From Gillisia sp. (GTDB lineage: Bacteria; Bacteroidota; Bacteroidia; Flavobacteriales; Flavobacteriaceae), in NCBI GenBank assembly GCA_024635715.1, contig JAGXIK010000178.1:1-45004 (forward strand): a stretch of 45,004 bases of DNA, written 5' to 3'. A model generated the notes under the pieces. The model did not search any database, had not been told where the DNA came from, and worked only from the letters and a program-made list of their open reading frames with translations. Within the stretch, counting starts at the first letter, position 1. Each line of letters starts with the position of its first letter. The position numbers and the translations under genes are program-made. This document shows positions 7,996 through 17,575 of the stretch, piece after piece.

Positions 7996-10900
7996 TTAAA
8001 GCTCAAGATTAACGGGATGAGCCCTTAAAAGCCCTTCTTTCCATTTTTTAATGGGATTTTTAATTTGAGTAACTCGAGGATTATGGCTCAGTACGTCTTT
8101 TACCACATAAAAGTAATATTTATTCCCCTCACCTCTTTTATAGGTCTTTTGCGCTAAAGCCCATTGATATCCGTTAACTGGAAAAAGTTCTTTATCAGAC
8201 AGCTTTGAACTTTTCACTTCTATGTATTCAAGGATAGTTTCCTCATTCTTTATTAAAATATCACATCCAATACCTGTTTTGCCTTCTTCGTTAAGAAGTG
8301 AAATATTATAAAGATGTCCTTCACCGTCTTTAAACTGCATTTCACTTTCTGACTCGTCAACTAATTCTGCTTTTTTTCTCCATTCCTTTTTGAGGAATTT
8401 GAAAACAATCTTTTCTCCCCGGTCACCAATTTTGTTCTTCATATCCTGAGTCATTCCAGAAGAACTATGATTTTTCACCTTATGGGAGGCTTGGTTTCCT
8501 GTTTCACCGGAATTCTCACTATTTCTTTCATCAACTTCCACCTTAGAATCATCAAACCCTTGGAAATCCTCCTCTTCTAAGTCTACTTCATTTAATTCAG
8601 GAGCATTGTTTAACTCCTCCTCCTCTTCTTCCTTTTTTGCCTGTGAAGCTAGTTCATTTAAAGCAGTCATTAAGTCTATTCCTTTTTCTTCACACAGCTT
8701 CACTGCAGCTAGGAATTGAGCATAAGCCTCTCTTTTTTCTGGAGTTAATTGATCGATTAATTGCTGTTCAACTTCAGTCTTAAATCGTAGATACTTCAGT
8801 AAAAACTGAGCTTCTTCACTGGTCTTATCATATTCTGGGGATAATTCTGAAAGCTTAATATTGCCAGGTTTCTGTGGTTTTGAAGAGTCTAAATTAGTGT
8901 ATAACCAATTTTTCTTCTCAATTAAGCTTAAAAATGAACTAATAAAATGCGTTTGGTATTTGTAACGATAAAACCATTGGTAACTTCCCCGGAATAAGTC
9001 CTGATCAAAATCAGTCTTCTTGATAGTTGTCAAAATAATTTTCCAAAGCAGAAGAGAATTTTGTTTTAAAATAACTTGCTGATCCAAAAATTCCGGTATC
9101 CCTTCAAGCTGATAATCAGAAAGTCCTATTTGATAAGTAATTTTCTTTTCTCCACCATTTTCCCTTAATTGAAGTAATTTCTTATCATCTAAATCCGGAT
9201 CCTCATTATGAATTTTCCAAGGGTAATCTTTAATGCCACATTTTCTTAAAAATTCGCACCCCATATCAGGACCAATTTTCTGGTAAAAAGTCTGTTTGAC
9301 ATATTTTGTTTCGGGTGAAAAAGAAAAATACTGCTTTAAGTCTTGGACTGGCATGTATACTTCCTGGTAATTTTCATAGGTTTCTTTATCTGTGAGAGAT
9401 GAGATTGCTCTAAAAAAGTCTACCTCTGTATCTTCAAATAGACTTGTTAATTCTTCTTTTCGATTTTCTGGCAGGTTATCATATACTTGAAGTACAAGCC
9501 TTACATGTCTAGCATGTTCAACTTTTGAAGGTTTCTTTTTCTTCTTGTATAATGGAATTATTAATTGTTTTACCTGATCAAATATATCTGGTTCATGAAT
9601 GCCTAATTTATTTTTAATAAATTCCAAGGAGCCTTTGCTATTAATAATTGATGGCTTCACCGTGTCATAATTCACTTTTCCGCTTTTTATTGGAAGAAAT
9701 ACTCTCGGCTCTCCATCTTCACCAAAAGGATATGTCTGCTCATTATTATCAAGTCTTATAATCGGTTTAGTTCTTAGCACCCCTTTTTCTCTTCCACCAC
9801 TTCGCCAAAGTGATTCCTGTTTTCCATTCAAAAATTCATAGAACCTCCTTATCCAATTATCCTTTTTGGTTAATAGAAATTCTTCAGTAATATTCCTGGC
9901 AAAATCTTCGGGTGTATATTCTTCGATTTCCAGCTCCATCATTAAATATTCTCGCAGATCAGGTGTTCTATCGACAGTTATTTTCGTATCCATCCAATAC
10001 CTTACTCCAAAAAGCATTTCTAAATCACCTATACTGGATATGATAGAAGTTAACTCTCTACCACGAACAATTGCAAGATCCTTAGCGGCTTGGTATTGAT
10101 TACTAAACATAGTTGGGAGATACTTCTTATCAGAACGAAACTCATTTCTCACAGTTTCAAAGAACTTATGATAAACCACCTTATTTTCGTTTACATCAAG
10201 ATCTATAGGCAACTGATTTAAGAAATTCACAGTTATTAATTTTTTGTCCCTGTGATATTCCATAATATCTACCATAAGGTCACCCAATTCATCCAGTAAA
10301 TCCTGATTTACTTCTAGTTTAAAATCAATATTGTCTCGTGCAGGAGTTGTTGAAAAAGGAGCTTGAACAATAAAATTTAAAAAAGTTTCATGGCCGGTTT
10401 CAAAAAAGGCGAAAATGTTTCCTGTCTCTGCATTTTCAAAAACCTCCTCTTCATTTTTTGTAGTTCGTTTAAAGGCAATGGTTATTTTTGGCTTATTCTT
10501 TAAATGAGAAAATCTTTCATTTTTTACACTCTTTTTAAAAAGCAAATATCTAAACCTTTCTTTTCCTACTTTTACCGAAGTATCGAAAGCAATTGTGCTG
10601 TTTTCAAACTTTTGTTCTTGCTTCCTAAATATCCGTTCATTATCATCCCACCTAAAGGTAATTGAATGAAGGTGAGTTAGAAACAAAAGATTGTAAGGTT
10701 CAAAACTTTGAAATTTTTCAGTAATAAGACGAAATGTTCTTTGGATGTCCTTAGATGAACTAAATGGAAGAAGTATTACGGTTTGATCAAAATCATTATT
10801 TTCTGAAAAGTTTACAGGAAGAAGATAATTTTCAATTTCAAATGCATATTTGCCAGATTGGATCTTTGGAATGTCTGTTATTGCGTAAACCGATTTAAAA

Positions 10901-11208
10901 CCTATACCAAATTTCCCTATTTTCTCCTGATCGCTTCTTTTGTCATTGTTCTTTCCTGCAACATTGGTTATTCCTTCAATGTCCCCAATACTAAATGGAA
11001 CTCCGTTATGCTTTATTAGCAGTCCCTCTTTAGATAATTCAAATAAAATGGTAGTAGCTTTGGCATCCTCTGCATTTTGCAGAATTTCATAAATAAAGTG
11101 AGTAATATCTGAATATAGATCCTGAACGAGTTCAAGAAGACCTGATTCATTTTCTAATAATGCATCGTGTAATCTTTTTCTTTTATTATATATTTTATCG
11201 AAATTCAT
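7996..11208 (-). CDS. Sacsin-like Bergerat-fold ATPase with C-terminal PD-(D/E)XK (DUF3883-type) domain
   Basis: The ATG at 11208 lies one base after the helicase stop codon and gives 1070 aa; a start at 11244 would overlap the helicase by 35 bases. The N-terminus is a Hsp90/sacsin-type ATP-binding fold: ILQNAEDAKA at 42-51 (N-box), HNGVPF near 67-72 (G1) and IGKFGIGFKSVYAI at 97-110 (G2). A long middle region carries no motif I recognise; an acidic glutamate-rich linker near 860-900 leads to the C-terminal domain. That domain is nuclease-like, with D983 (GCDILI) and E997/K999 (EVK), as in DUF3883-type PD-(D/E)XK domains. Similar ATPase-nuclease fusions occur in defence islands. It is the last gene of the minus-strand operon. 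A role as ATP-driven effector or sensor is inferred. Confidence 0.85.
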   Translation of the reverse strand: MNFDKIYNKRKRLHDALLENESGLLELVQDLYSDITHFIYEILQNAEDAKATTILFELSKEGLLIKHNGVPFSIGDIEGITNVAGKNNDKRSDQEKIGKFGIGFKSVYAITDIPKIQSGKYAFEIENYLLPVNFSENNDFDQTVILLPFSSSKDIQRTFRLITEKFQSFEPYNLLFLTHLHSITFRWDDNERIFRKQEQKFENSTIAFDTSVKVGKERFRYLLFKKSVKNERFSHLKNKPKITIAFKRTTKNEEEVFENAETGNIFAFFETGHETFLNFIVQAPFSTTPARDNIDFKLEVNQDLLDELGDLMVDIMEYHRDKKLITVNFLNQLPIDLDVNENKVVYHKFFETVRNEFRSDKKYLPTMFSNQYQAAKDLAIVRGRELTSIISSIGDLEMLFGVRYWMDTKITVDRTPDLREYLMMELEIEEYTPEDFARNITEEFLLTKKDNWIRRFYEFLNGKQESLWRSGGREKGVLRTKPIIRLDNNEQTYPFGEDGEPRVFLPIKSGKVNYDTVKPSIINSKGSLEFIKNKLGIHEPDIFDQVKQLIIPLYKKKKKPSKVEHARHVRLVLQVYDNLPENRKEELTSLFEDTEVDFFRAISSLTDKETYENYQEVYMPVQDLKQYFSFSPETKYVKQTFYQKIGPDMGCEFLRKCGIKDYPWKIHNEDPDLDDKKLLQLRENGGEKKITYQIGLSDYQLEGIPEFLDQQVILKQNSLLLWKIILTTIKKTDFDQDLFRGSYQWFYRYKYQTHFISSFLSLIEKKNWLYTNLDSSKPQKPGNIKLSELSPEYDKTSEEAQFLLKYLRFKTEVEQQLIDQLTPEKREAYAQFLAAVKLCEEKGIDLMTALNELASQAKKEEEEEELNNAPELNEVDLEEEDFQGFDDSKVEVDERNSENSGETGNQASHKVKNHSSSGMTQDMKNKIGDRGEKIVFKFLKKEWRKKAELVDESESEMQFKDGEGHLYNISLLNEEGKTGIGCDILIKNEETILEYIEVKSSKLSDKELFPVNGYQWALAQKTYKRGEGNKYYFYVVKDVLSHNPRVTQIKNPIKKWKEGLLRAHPVNLEL

Positions 11209-11209
11209 G

Positions 11210-13978
11210 TTATATGGATTGAGGACAAATTGAACTCCAGTCACAATTTGAACAGTTATTTTTCATCGGTTTTCTTGGAAATTTATTGGAGGTTATACCA
11301 TCTATGGCCATATGAAGTTTTTGCTTTGTTTCTTTAATTTTTTCCGGTGTAATATCAATTTCTATCCGCTCAGCTTTTTTAGCATCGAGATAGTGCAAAT
11401 GGGCTTTATCAATCTGCTTTTTTAAAGTTTCTGTTGCTGCTATGGTGTATAAAACAACTTGATGAGCATATTTTTCTTCAAATTGGCTCTGAACCTTGCC
11501 TGTTTTAAAATCAATTATTTCTAGGGTATTTTCTTTCGCAGGTGATCTACTAAGCATATCTATAGACCCATTAATAAGAGCCTTGTTTTCAAAGTCCATT
11601 TCGAAATTTTGTTCCGTCTTTACAGCTAAAGAGAAATCCTGTCTCCAAAGTGCAATATAGTTTTGTAGACTTTTTAAGCATGAATTTTTTAATCTCTGCT
11701 CCTGCTTTGTCGCAGCATAACGCATATAAAAATGCTCATCTACAATTTTCGTCAGAAGTTTCTGGTCAGGAATGGTCTGGGTTCTTTCGTACTCCTTGTG
11801 TAAAAGGTTTATTAGATTATGGACCTGCTTTCCATACCCCAGGGCTTGGACCAACTCAGGATTAAACCCGTAGATAAAGCGCATCCTATAATCATAACTA
11901 CAGGATAGGTAGTACGAGAGTTCACTATAATTCGTAGGAAAACGTAAGTCACTGTCAAATCTCTCCACATCAGAAGCAGCTCGAGGAGTTGGGTCCTCCA
12001 TGGGAGTAGTTAGAAAATAAGCATCATTTATTTCGGACCAAAATTGATGTAAACCTGTCTTCCTTTTACCATTCAATTTTAAATTACAAGTAGTTAGGAA
12101 CAAATATTTTTTAGCTCGAGTTATTGCTACGTAGTACAACCTTCTTTCGTCTTCTATACTTCCACCATATCGAGAAAAATCAATGACCTCTTTGTCAAGA
12201 AAAGTAATTCTGTCTTTAGAATGACTTCGGGTTTCCTTTAAGTGAGGCATGAAAACTACCGGGAACCCCAATCCTTTCGTACCATGCAAGGTCATAATTT
12301 TTACAGCATCAATTAATCCCTCCTGAGCGTTGGTTGAACCCTCATCATAGGCATTGGAAACATAGGTTCGTACGTAGTCGATAAAACGATTGATGTCATT
12401 CTTACTCAAATAGGTTCTGGAACCTTCGAAGTCAGAAATTACCATACTAAGTTTCCCCAGATTGTACAGTAGCATATCATCCGCATTTTCTCGATGGAAA
12501 CTTATATCTGCCAGTCCCAAACCAGCGAGCAATCTATAATACAAACCTTGGAAATTAAGTCTTTTTTGATTTTCTACCCAGCCAACATTCGCTTCCACCA
12601 AGGCCTTGAAATCATCATAATGAATATCGAATAAATTACCAACCCTTTCATAAATGTCGAGTAAACTGTGATTAGACTCTCCTTCTTTTATTGTTTCACC
12701 TATGTACTGGAATAGCTGTAATAGAAGAGAAACTTCCTCTGTCTCTAATAAACCACCCATACCGGAATAAACCACATTTATTCCGACTTCTTCTAAAGCA
12801 TTTTTATAGGAGTGGGCATCACTACGTCTTCTGAATAACAGAACCATATCAGAATACATAAGTTTCCGAGGATGTCCTTTATCCAGATATTCTTTTCCGT
12901 GAAGATTTTGAATTTTATTTACAATCCAATCAATTTCCTCCTCCTGCTTCTCAAAACAAATCTTATACAGATCTCCTTCCTGGCTCTTTGCATCATTAGT
13001 TTGAATAGCTTTTTTAAATCTATTACTGTTTTGAGAAATAAATTCTGCTGCACATTTCACTATTGAGTCATGGGAACGTCTATTTATTTGAAGAAAATGT
13101 TTTGTGATTCCCTTATATCTTTTATCAAACGTCAAAATATTCTCGACATCTGCACCTCTCCATTGGTAAATGGATTGGTCATCGTCCCCTACTACACAAA
13201 CATTCCGTCTACCAGAAACAAGACTAATTAATTCCTCCTGAATAGGATTTATATCTTGATATTCATCAATTGTAAAAAACTTATAGCGACTCCTGATTTC
13301 CTTTAAAGCATATGGATCAGTTTTAAGGCTATCCACAGCTAATCGAAGAATGCCTGAAAAGTCTAAAAATCTTCGCTCATCAAGCTTCTCCTTATATTTC
13401 TCGATCGCAACCTTAAATGTCCCACTATCAATCTCGTTTTCCGTCAAACTCTCCTCTCTAAAGAAATCTACATCATTAAGAAAAGTTTCCAGCGTCCAGT
13501 TTTTCCAATATCCTGGGTTATTTTTTGCGAAATAGGGAATGTATTTATATCCTCTTCGTTTTAATCCATTGTAGAGAGCAGAAAGATTAATGCCATCTTC
13601 CCACTGCAAAGAAACTGCAAAAGCTTTCCGACTATTTTCGTCTAACATGTCATAAGCTCTATACTGAGGTACAAACTCCTGGAGAATCATAAAGGCAAAG
13701 GCATGAATGGTCCCAATGTAAATCTCACCTATATCCGGCTGCTTTCCAAGAAGGAATTTTATTTTATCCCTTACCCTAAATTTTAATTCTTCTGCAGCGG
13801 CATCATTAAAAGTTAGCGCAGCAATCTCAGAAGACTTAGCTATACCATGCGCTATTTGTGTAGCAATCCTTTCAGAAACAAATTCTGTTTTACCTGAACC
13901 TGCACTAGCGATTATTTGAACATTCCCTTTTAGAATTTTGGGCTTCTTACTAAATGTAGCTTTATTATGAATAGGCAT
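11210..13978 (-). CDS. UvrD/AddA-type helicase fused to a RecB-family nuclease
   Basis: The 922-aa protein has all main superfamily 1A helicase motifs: Walker A ASAGSGKT at 24-31, DEYQD at 238-242, GDDDQSIYQWRGAD near 265, LHGTKGLGFPVVF in motif V, and RRLYYVAITRAKK in motif VI. The C-terminal 230 residues are a RecB-family PD-(D/E)XK nuclease with D807, D823-K825 (IDFKTG) and QxxxY at 840-844. Cysteines C909, C912 and C918, with one at the domain start (YYLSCSYDY), fit an AddB/Cas4-type iron-sulfur cluster. It should unwind and degrade DNA. Unlike GajB of Gabija it carries its own nuclease. The stop codon is one base from the sacsin-like start, so the two are probably co-translated. Confidence 0.9.
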   Translation of the reverse strand: MPIHNKATFSKKPKILKGNVQIIASAGSGKTEFVSERIATQIAHGIAKSSEIAALTFNDAAAEELKFRVRDKIKFLLGKQPDIGEIYIGTIHAFAFMILQEFVPQYRAYDMLDENSRKAFAVSLQWEDGINLSALYNGLKRRGYKYIPYFAKNNPGYWKNWTLETFLNDVDFFREESLTENEIDSGTFKVAIEKYKEKLDERRFLDFSGILRLAVDSLKTDPYALKEIRSRYKFFTIDEYQDINPIQEELISLVSGRRNVCVVGDDDQSIYQWRGADVENILTFDKRYKGITKHFLQINRRSHDSIVKCAAEFISQNSNRFKKAIQTNDAKSQEGDLYKICFEKQEEEIDWIVNKIQNLHGKEYLDKGHPRKLMYSDMVLLFRRRSDAHSYKNALEEVGINVVYSGMGGLLETEEVSLLLQLFQYIGETIKEGESNHSLLDIYERVGNLFDIHYDDFKALVEANVGWVENQKRLNFQGLYYRLLAGLGLADISFHRENADDMLLYNLGKLSMVISDFEGSRTYLSKNDINRFIDYVRTYVSNAYDEGSTNAQEGLIDAVKIMTLHGTKGLGFPVVFMPHLKETRSHSKDRITFLDKEVIDFSRYGGSIEDERRLYYVAITRAKKYLFLTTCNLKLNGKRKTGLHQFWSEINDAYFLTTPMEDPTPRAASDVERFDSDLRFPTNYSELSYYLSCSYDYRMRFIYGFNPELVQALGYGKQVHNLINLLHKEYERTQTIPDQKLLTKIVDEHFYMRYAATKQEQRLKNSCLKSLQNYIALWRQDFSLAVKTEQNFEMDFENKALINGSIDMLSRSPAKENTLEIIDFKTGKVQSQFEEKYAHQVVLYTIAATETLKKQIDKAHLHYLDAKKAERIEIDITPEKIKETKQKLHMAIDGITSNKFPRKPMKNNCSNCDWSSICPQSI

Positions 13979-14018
13979 ATTTCCTGGTTAAAAGTTGAAA
14001 TAATATTTCCTTTCTTTT

Positions 14019-16274
14019 TCAATTCCTTAATTCAAAAAAACGACTTAAGCTTTTTCTCAATAAAGCTCGACATTCATCTGCAGATTTCAAATCTAAGGTG
14101 CTAACATGTGCAGCCTTATTTCTAAAATCTTGTTGTATTCTTTTTACCTGATCTAAAAACTCTCGACTGGTAAGTTCTTCTTCAAAATACTTGGACAGGA
14201 ATGCCATAAAATGCTGGAGTAGGGGACTGTTTTCATAAGTACTTCCAGTGGGCTTAAGAAGGTTTAAAATCCAATGCATATCACCTAATGGATATTTACA
14301 ATTATCTCTCCGGACATGCTGAGCAAACTTCATTGCCTTAGTCCCATTTTTAATATCATAAGCCGTTAATTCTTTTGTGTTCTGGTTTAAAAGGCCTTCA
14401 TTATGGTAATGGTGAAAGAGCTTGAAAAGAATTTCATTTTCTAAAGTTCTACAATATTGCAGGATAAAAGGTGAGAAATCAGCATCTTGTAAGCTAGAAA
14501 GTTCATCGTATAAATACTCGGCCAGGGGTAGAAATTGTTTGGAAGATGGATGAAGTTCATCCCAATAGATTAACCATCTTTTAGTTAATTCTTCATACTC
14601 TTCAATTGTCTCCCTTTTTTCATCAAGAACCGATTTCATTCGTCTATCCAAAGAAGAAAGCATTCTCAATATTTTTTCTTCATCCTCTCTACTGGTATTC
14701 TTTATTTTGGTAAAGTCATCTTGTAAGACCTGAATTTTTTGAATAATAATATTCAACTTCTCATTTGTTGTGTCGAGCTTTTCATTTGTATTCTGAAGCC
14801 CTTCTAATATTTCATCTATTTTTTTATCTCTATTCTCCAGTAACTCTCTTAAACCTCTATTCTCTGCCAGTTTTTTATTTTTTTTGGCTAATTCCCCTTT
14901 ATAGAATTGGATTTTAGCTCTTAATTCTTCCAGTTCATTTTGGTCAGCTAATTCGATAGATTTATCACCAAGGCGATTGAGATTGTCTAAAGGCAAAACT
15001 GGTATCTGAATTCTCTTCAAACTGCTAATAGACAGGTTTGGTATTACGCTACCAGTGGATAAATCCCCTGCCTGTAGATTAAAAATTCTTTTCCCTTCTT
15101 CTGTATTCAGATAAACCTGTAAATATTCACTTTCCGCACTCCGAAGTATTACGAGGTTATTAGAAACCAAAACCGAAGGATCATCTTCCTTGACAACATA
15201 AATTTTTGCTTGATTAAAGAAGGTTGAAATTAAAATGTCCCCTGGTTGAGCTACTGCTTTCAGATTGTTTGGATCCTCAATAATGTTCAAAAAGCTAGAG
15301 TTCTCAGTTACTGTAATTTTATTGTCATTTATTTCAGATGGTTTTAAAATAAGGAATTTCCCTTTAGATTTCTTTTCTTCCTTTTTAATGTATGCCCCTC
15401 TTATAATTTTAGCAAAGTCAGTAAGACTTTTTGTTTCAAATTCTTTCAGAAATTCATATTTATCAGATTGTCTACTGATATAATATTCTGGCAGAAGCCG
15501 ATCTTCAAGTTGAGATTTAGGTATTGTGACTAACAGGTTCTCATTTAAAGTTGGCTTTAGATCATGCAAGTGCTGAACGCTTCCAAAACTGATATTATCT
15601 ATTTCAGATTTTGTTAAGTGGATTAAATATTTCCTGAGATTGGTATTGGAGTTTTCTAATTTAGGTAGTGTTGTCACACTTTTTAAATGGGGTATAATAC
15701 CTTCTTTTGTATCATCATTAGAATTACTTAGAAAATCATAACTGGCTATAAAGAATGCCTCACCATCATCCTCAAGTAGCTCTATAGCTCGCATTAAAAA
15801 TGCTTCCTCTATTTTCCTTTTTTTCCCGTTAAGATTAATTCTTGGTCCTGATGGAAGGGTGCCTACTATAAGGTCATATTTTGTCTCGGAATAGAATTGA
15901 AAGAAATCTGCATTAATAATATTACTGTCAGGGACTAAATATTTTGCTATTGAGGAAATTCCTTTATTGATCTCTATACCTGTTAAATTTGCCCCAGTTG
16001 TATTCGATAGACAGTAAAGTATATTTGCTAAGCCACAGCATGGATCCAGAACATTCTTAGGCATCTTACCAATCGAATTAACAATTAATGAAGCGAATGG
16101 ATTAGGAGTATAATGATCCAGTATCCTGGGATCCCTGTTTAAGTTCTCTTCAAATTTTTGCCTATCTATATTAAATTCACCTTTCGCGTCTTTGGAAATC
16201 AACCTGTGATAATCTTCAAAAGAGGATTTATATTTCGTTTTATTCGAGATAAAATCAATTAAAGCTCCTAACAT
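14019..16274 (-). CDS. Degenerate N6-methylase/HsdS-like fusion with coiled coil and HEPN-like C-terminus
   Basis: This 751-aa protein has four parts. Residues 50-225 follow the HsdM-type methylase fold, but motif I reads DPCCGLANIL (77-86) instead of a GSG/GxG form, and motif IV reads GTLPSG (138-143) instead of NPPF/Y, so catalysis is doubtful. Residues 262-435 resemble one HsdS target-recognition unit (start LPEYYISRQSDKY, end LSISSLKRIQIPVLPLD). Residues 440-565 form a coiled coil. Residues 570-751 are helical and end with R718NKAAH723, the RxxxxH signature of HEPN domains. The gene lies 32 bases after hsdS and 40 before the helicase. It may read DNA without methylating it and pass a signal to an RNase-like or binding domain. 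RxxxxH also occurs in non-catalytic HEPN proteins. Confidence 0.8.
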   Translation of the reverse strand: MLGALIDFISNKTKYKSSFEDYHRLISKDAKGEFNIDRQKFEENLNRDPRILDHYTPNPFASLIVNSIGKMPKNVLDPCCGLANILYCLSNTTGANLTGIEINKGISSIAKYLVPDSNIINADFFQFYSETKYDLIVGTLPSGPRINLNGKKRKIEEAFLMRAIELLEDDGEAFFIASYDFLSNSNDDTKEGIIPHLKSVTTLPKLENSNTNLRKYLIHLTKSEIDNISFGSVQHLHDLKPTLNENLLVTIPKSQLEDRLLPEYYISRQSDKYEFLKEFETKSLTDFAKIIRGAYIKKEEKKSKGKFLILKPSEINDNKITVTENSSFLNIIEDPNNLKAVAQPGDILISTFFNQAKIYVVKEDDPSVLVSNNLVILRSAESEYLQVYLNTEEGKRIFNLQAGDLSTGSVIPNLSISSLKRIQIPVLPLDNLNRLGDKSIELADQNELEELRAKIQFYKGELAKKNKKLAENRGLRELLENRDKKIDEILEGLQNTNEKLDTTNEKLNIIIQKIQVLQDDFTKIKNTSREDEEKILRMLSSLDRRMKSVLDEKRETIEEYEELTKRWLIYWDELHPSSKQFLPLAEYLYDELSSLQDADFSPFILQYCRTLENEILFKLFHHYHNEGLLNQNTKELTAYDIKNGTKAMKFAQHVRRDNCKYPLGDMHWILNLLKPTGSTYENSPLLQHFMAFLSKYFEEELTSREFLDQVKRIQQDFRNKAAHVSTLDLKSADECRALLRKSLSRFFELRN

Positions 16275-16306
16275 CCGTAAATTATCTTTTTAAGGTGAAA
16301 TTCATA

Positions 16307-17575
16307 TTAATTTTCTCTTCCCACTAAATAGTTCTTTTCTTCGAGGACACTAACCTGCCCATTCATAAGCATCGGCAATAACCAATCTCGCAACTCAGTG
16401 AGCCTTTGGTTTTCACTCTTATTTAATATTTGTTTGTTCAAGAAAGGCGAGACCATTTTTTGAAAATTACTGAAAATTGAGTCGGGCGGCATACAATCCA
16501 TAATTTGATTTAAATGTGTCGGACCAAAATTCTTTTGAATACTACCTGTTGCAAGCTGTGTTAATTTTCCTAAAAAGTATTGAGATTTAAGATAGATAAC
16601 CATAAAAGAATGATAATAAGATTTTATGGGCCTAAATCTTATAACACTTGTATTTAACAAAAGAGGTAAATGTTCCTTTCTAACAACAGCAGACCGCCCT
16701 AAACTGCCTGATGTCGAGACAACAACATCATTTTCTTCTAATAAAAAATGAGAGAGGTTATTAATTAATTCATTTTTAATTTTTGTGGCATTCGAAACAT
16801 CTAAATCACCTTCTTTAATACATCGTATATTAATGAAGTTATGCCCATCATCTGAATAATTAAACTTTCTAATACCAGGCCCTTCCAAATAATCAAAATA
16901 ATTTCCAATTAATTTCAACTCCCACCCCTCAGGAATCTCCCTTTTTAACTCCTCATTATATACCATCTTCCCTCCAGAAGATTTATAAGGATTTCCATTA
17001 GTATCAGGAAAATCAAACTGCACAAACCAATAGTCATAAAGCGTTCTGGCCATCGTTTCCAACTCTTGGTTGATTTTGTTGTTGACTTCTATTTTGGCAT
17101 CTAAACCGGAAAGGACTTTGGCTATTTGTTTTTGGGTTGAAATATCTGGATAGGTTACTTTTAAACTTCTAATATTTTCATTATAAAGTCTGTTAATAGT
17201 ACTACCTTTTGTTGCTATCCAAGGCTCTGTTTGATAATAATAATATAGGAAACCATTTATAACTTTCTTCTCATCATTCGCTATCCAAACTATATTTGAA
17301 TCTTGAAAATATGATGGTTCACCATTAAAAATTACTGTTTTTCCAATTGTACCAGCTGCAGAAATTAAAATATCGCCAATTTTAGGATAGGAATATTTTT
17401 CGCGAAATGATTGATACAACTTATTTGAAATAAACGTATCAGATATTCCTCCGAAAGTAGAAATTTTATAGAATGGAATATCACCACTGTCAGAAGTCTG
17501 ATGTTTCATTACACGTTTACACATTGAAACTTTACCAAGTTCTCCAAGCCTGCTCGTTTTGAATATATCACTCAT
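16307..17575 (-). CDS. hsdS: Type I restriction specificity subunit HsdS
   Basis: The 422-aa protein has two target-recognition domains (about 5-150 and 215-365), each followed by a conserved helix. The central spacer near 150-200 contains the typical LSGLDAKIEVNNKINQELE and LYDYWFVQFDFP stretches, and the C-terminus ends in LRDWLLPMLMNGQV. It determines the DNA sequence recognised by the HsdMS methylase and HsdRMS nuclease. It overlaps hsdM by eight bases. No frameshift or truncation is seen. The TRDs cannot be assigned a recognition sequence by eye. Confidence 0.92.
   Translation of the reverse strand: MSDIFKTSRLGELGKVSMCKRVMKHQTSDSGDIPFYKISTFGGISDTFISNKLYQSFREKYSYPKIGDILISAAGTIGKTVIFNGEPSYFQDSNIVWIANDEKKVINGFLYYYYQTEPWIATKGSTINRLYNENIRSLKVTYPDISTQKQIAKVLSGLDAKIEVNNKINQELETMARTLYDYWFVQFDFPDTNGNPYKSSGGKMVYNEELKREIPEGWELKLIGNYFDYLEGPGIRKFNYSDDGHNFINIRCIKEGDLDVSNATKIKNELINNLSHFLLEENDVVVSTSGSLGRSAVVRKEHLPLLLNTSVIRFRPIKSYYHSFMVIYLKSQYFLGKLTQLATGSIQKNFGPTHLNQIMDCMPPDSIFSNFQKMVSPFLNKQILNKSENQRLTELRDWLLPMLMNGQVSVLEEKNYLVGREN

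Noticed and set aside
11210-13978. Gabija (GajB-like) system
   Set aside because: The helicase has its own RecB-type nuclease and iron-sulfur cysteines, and no OLD-family GajA partner is present.
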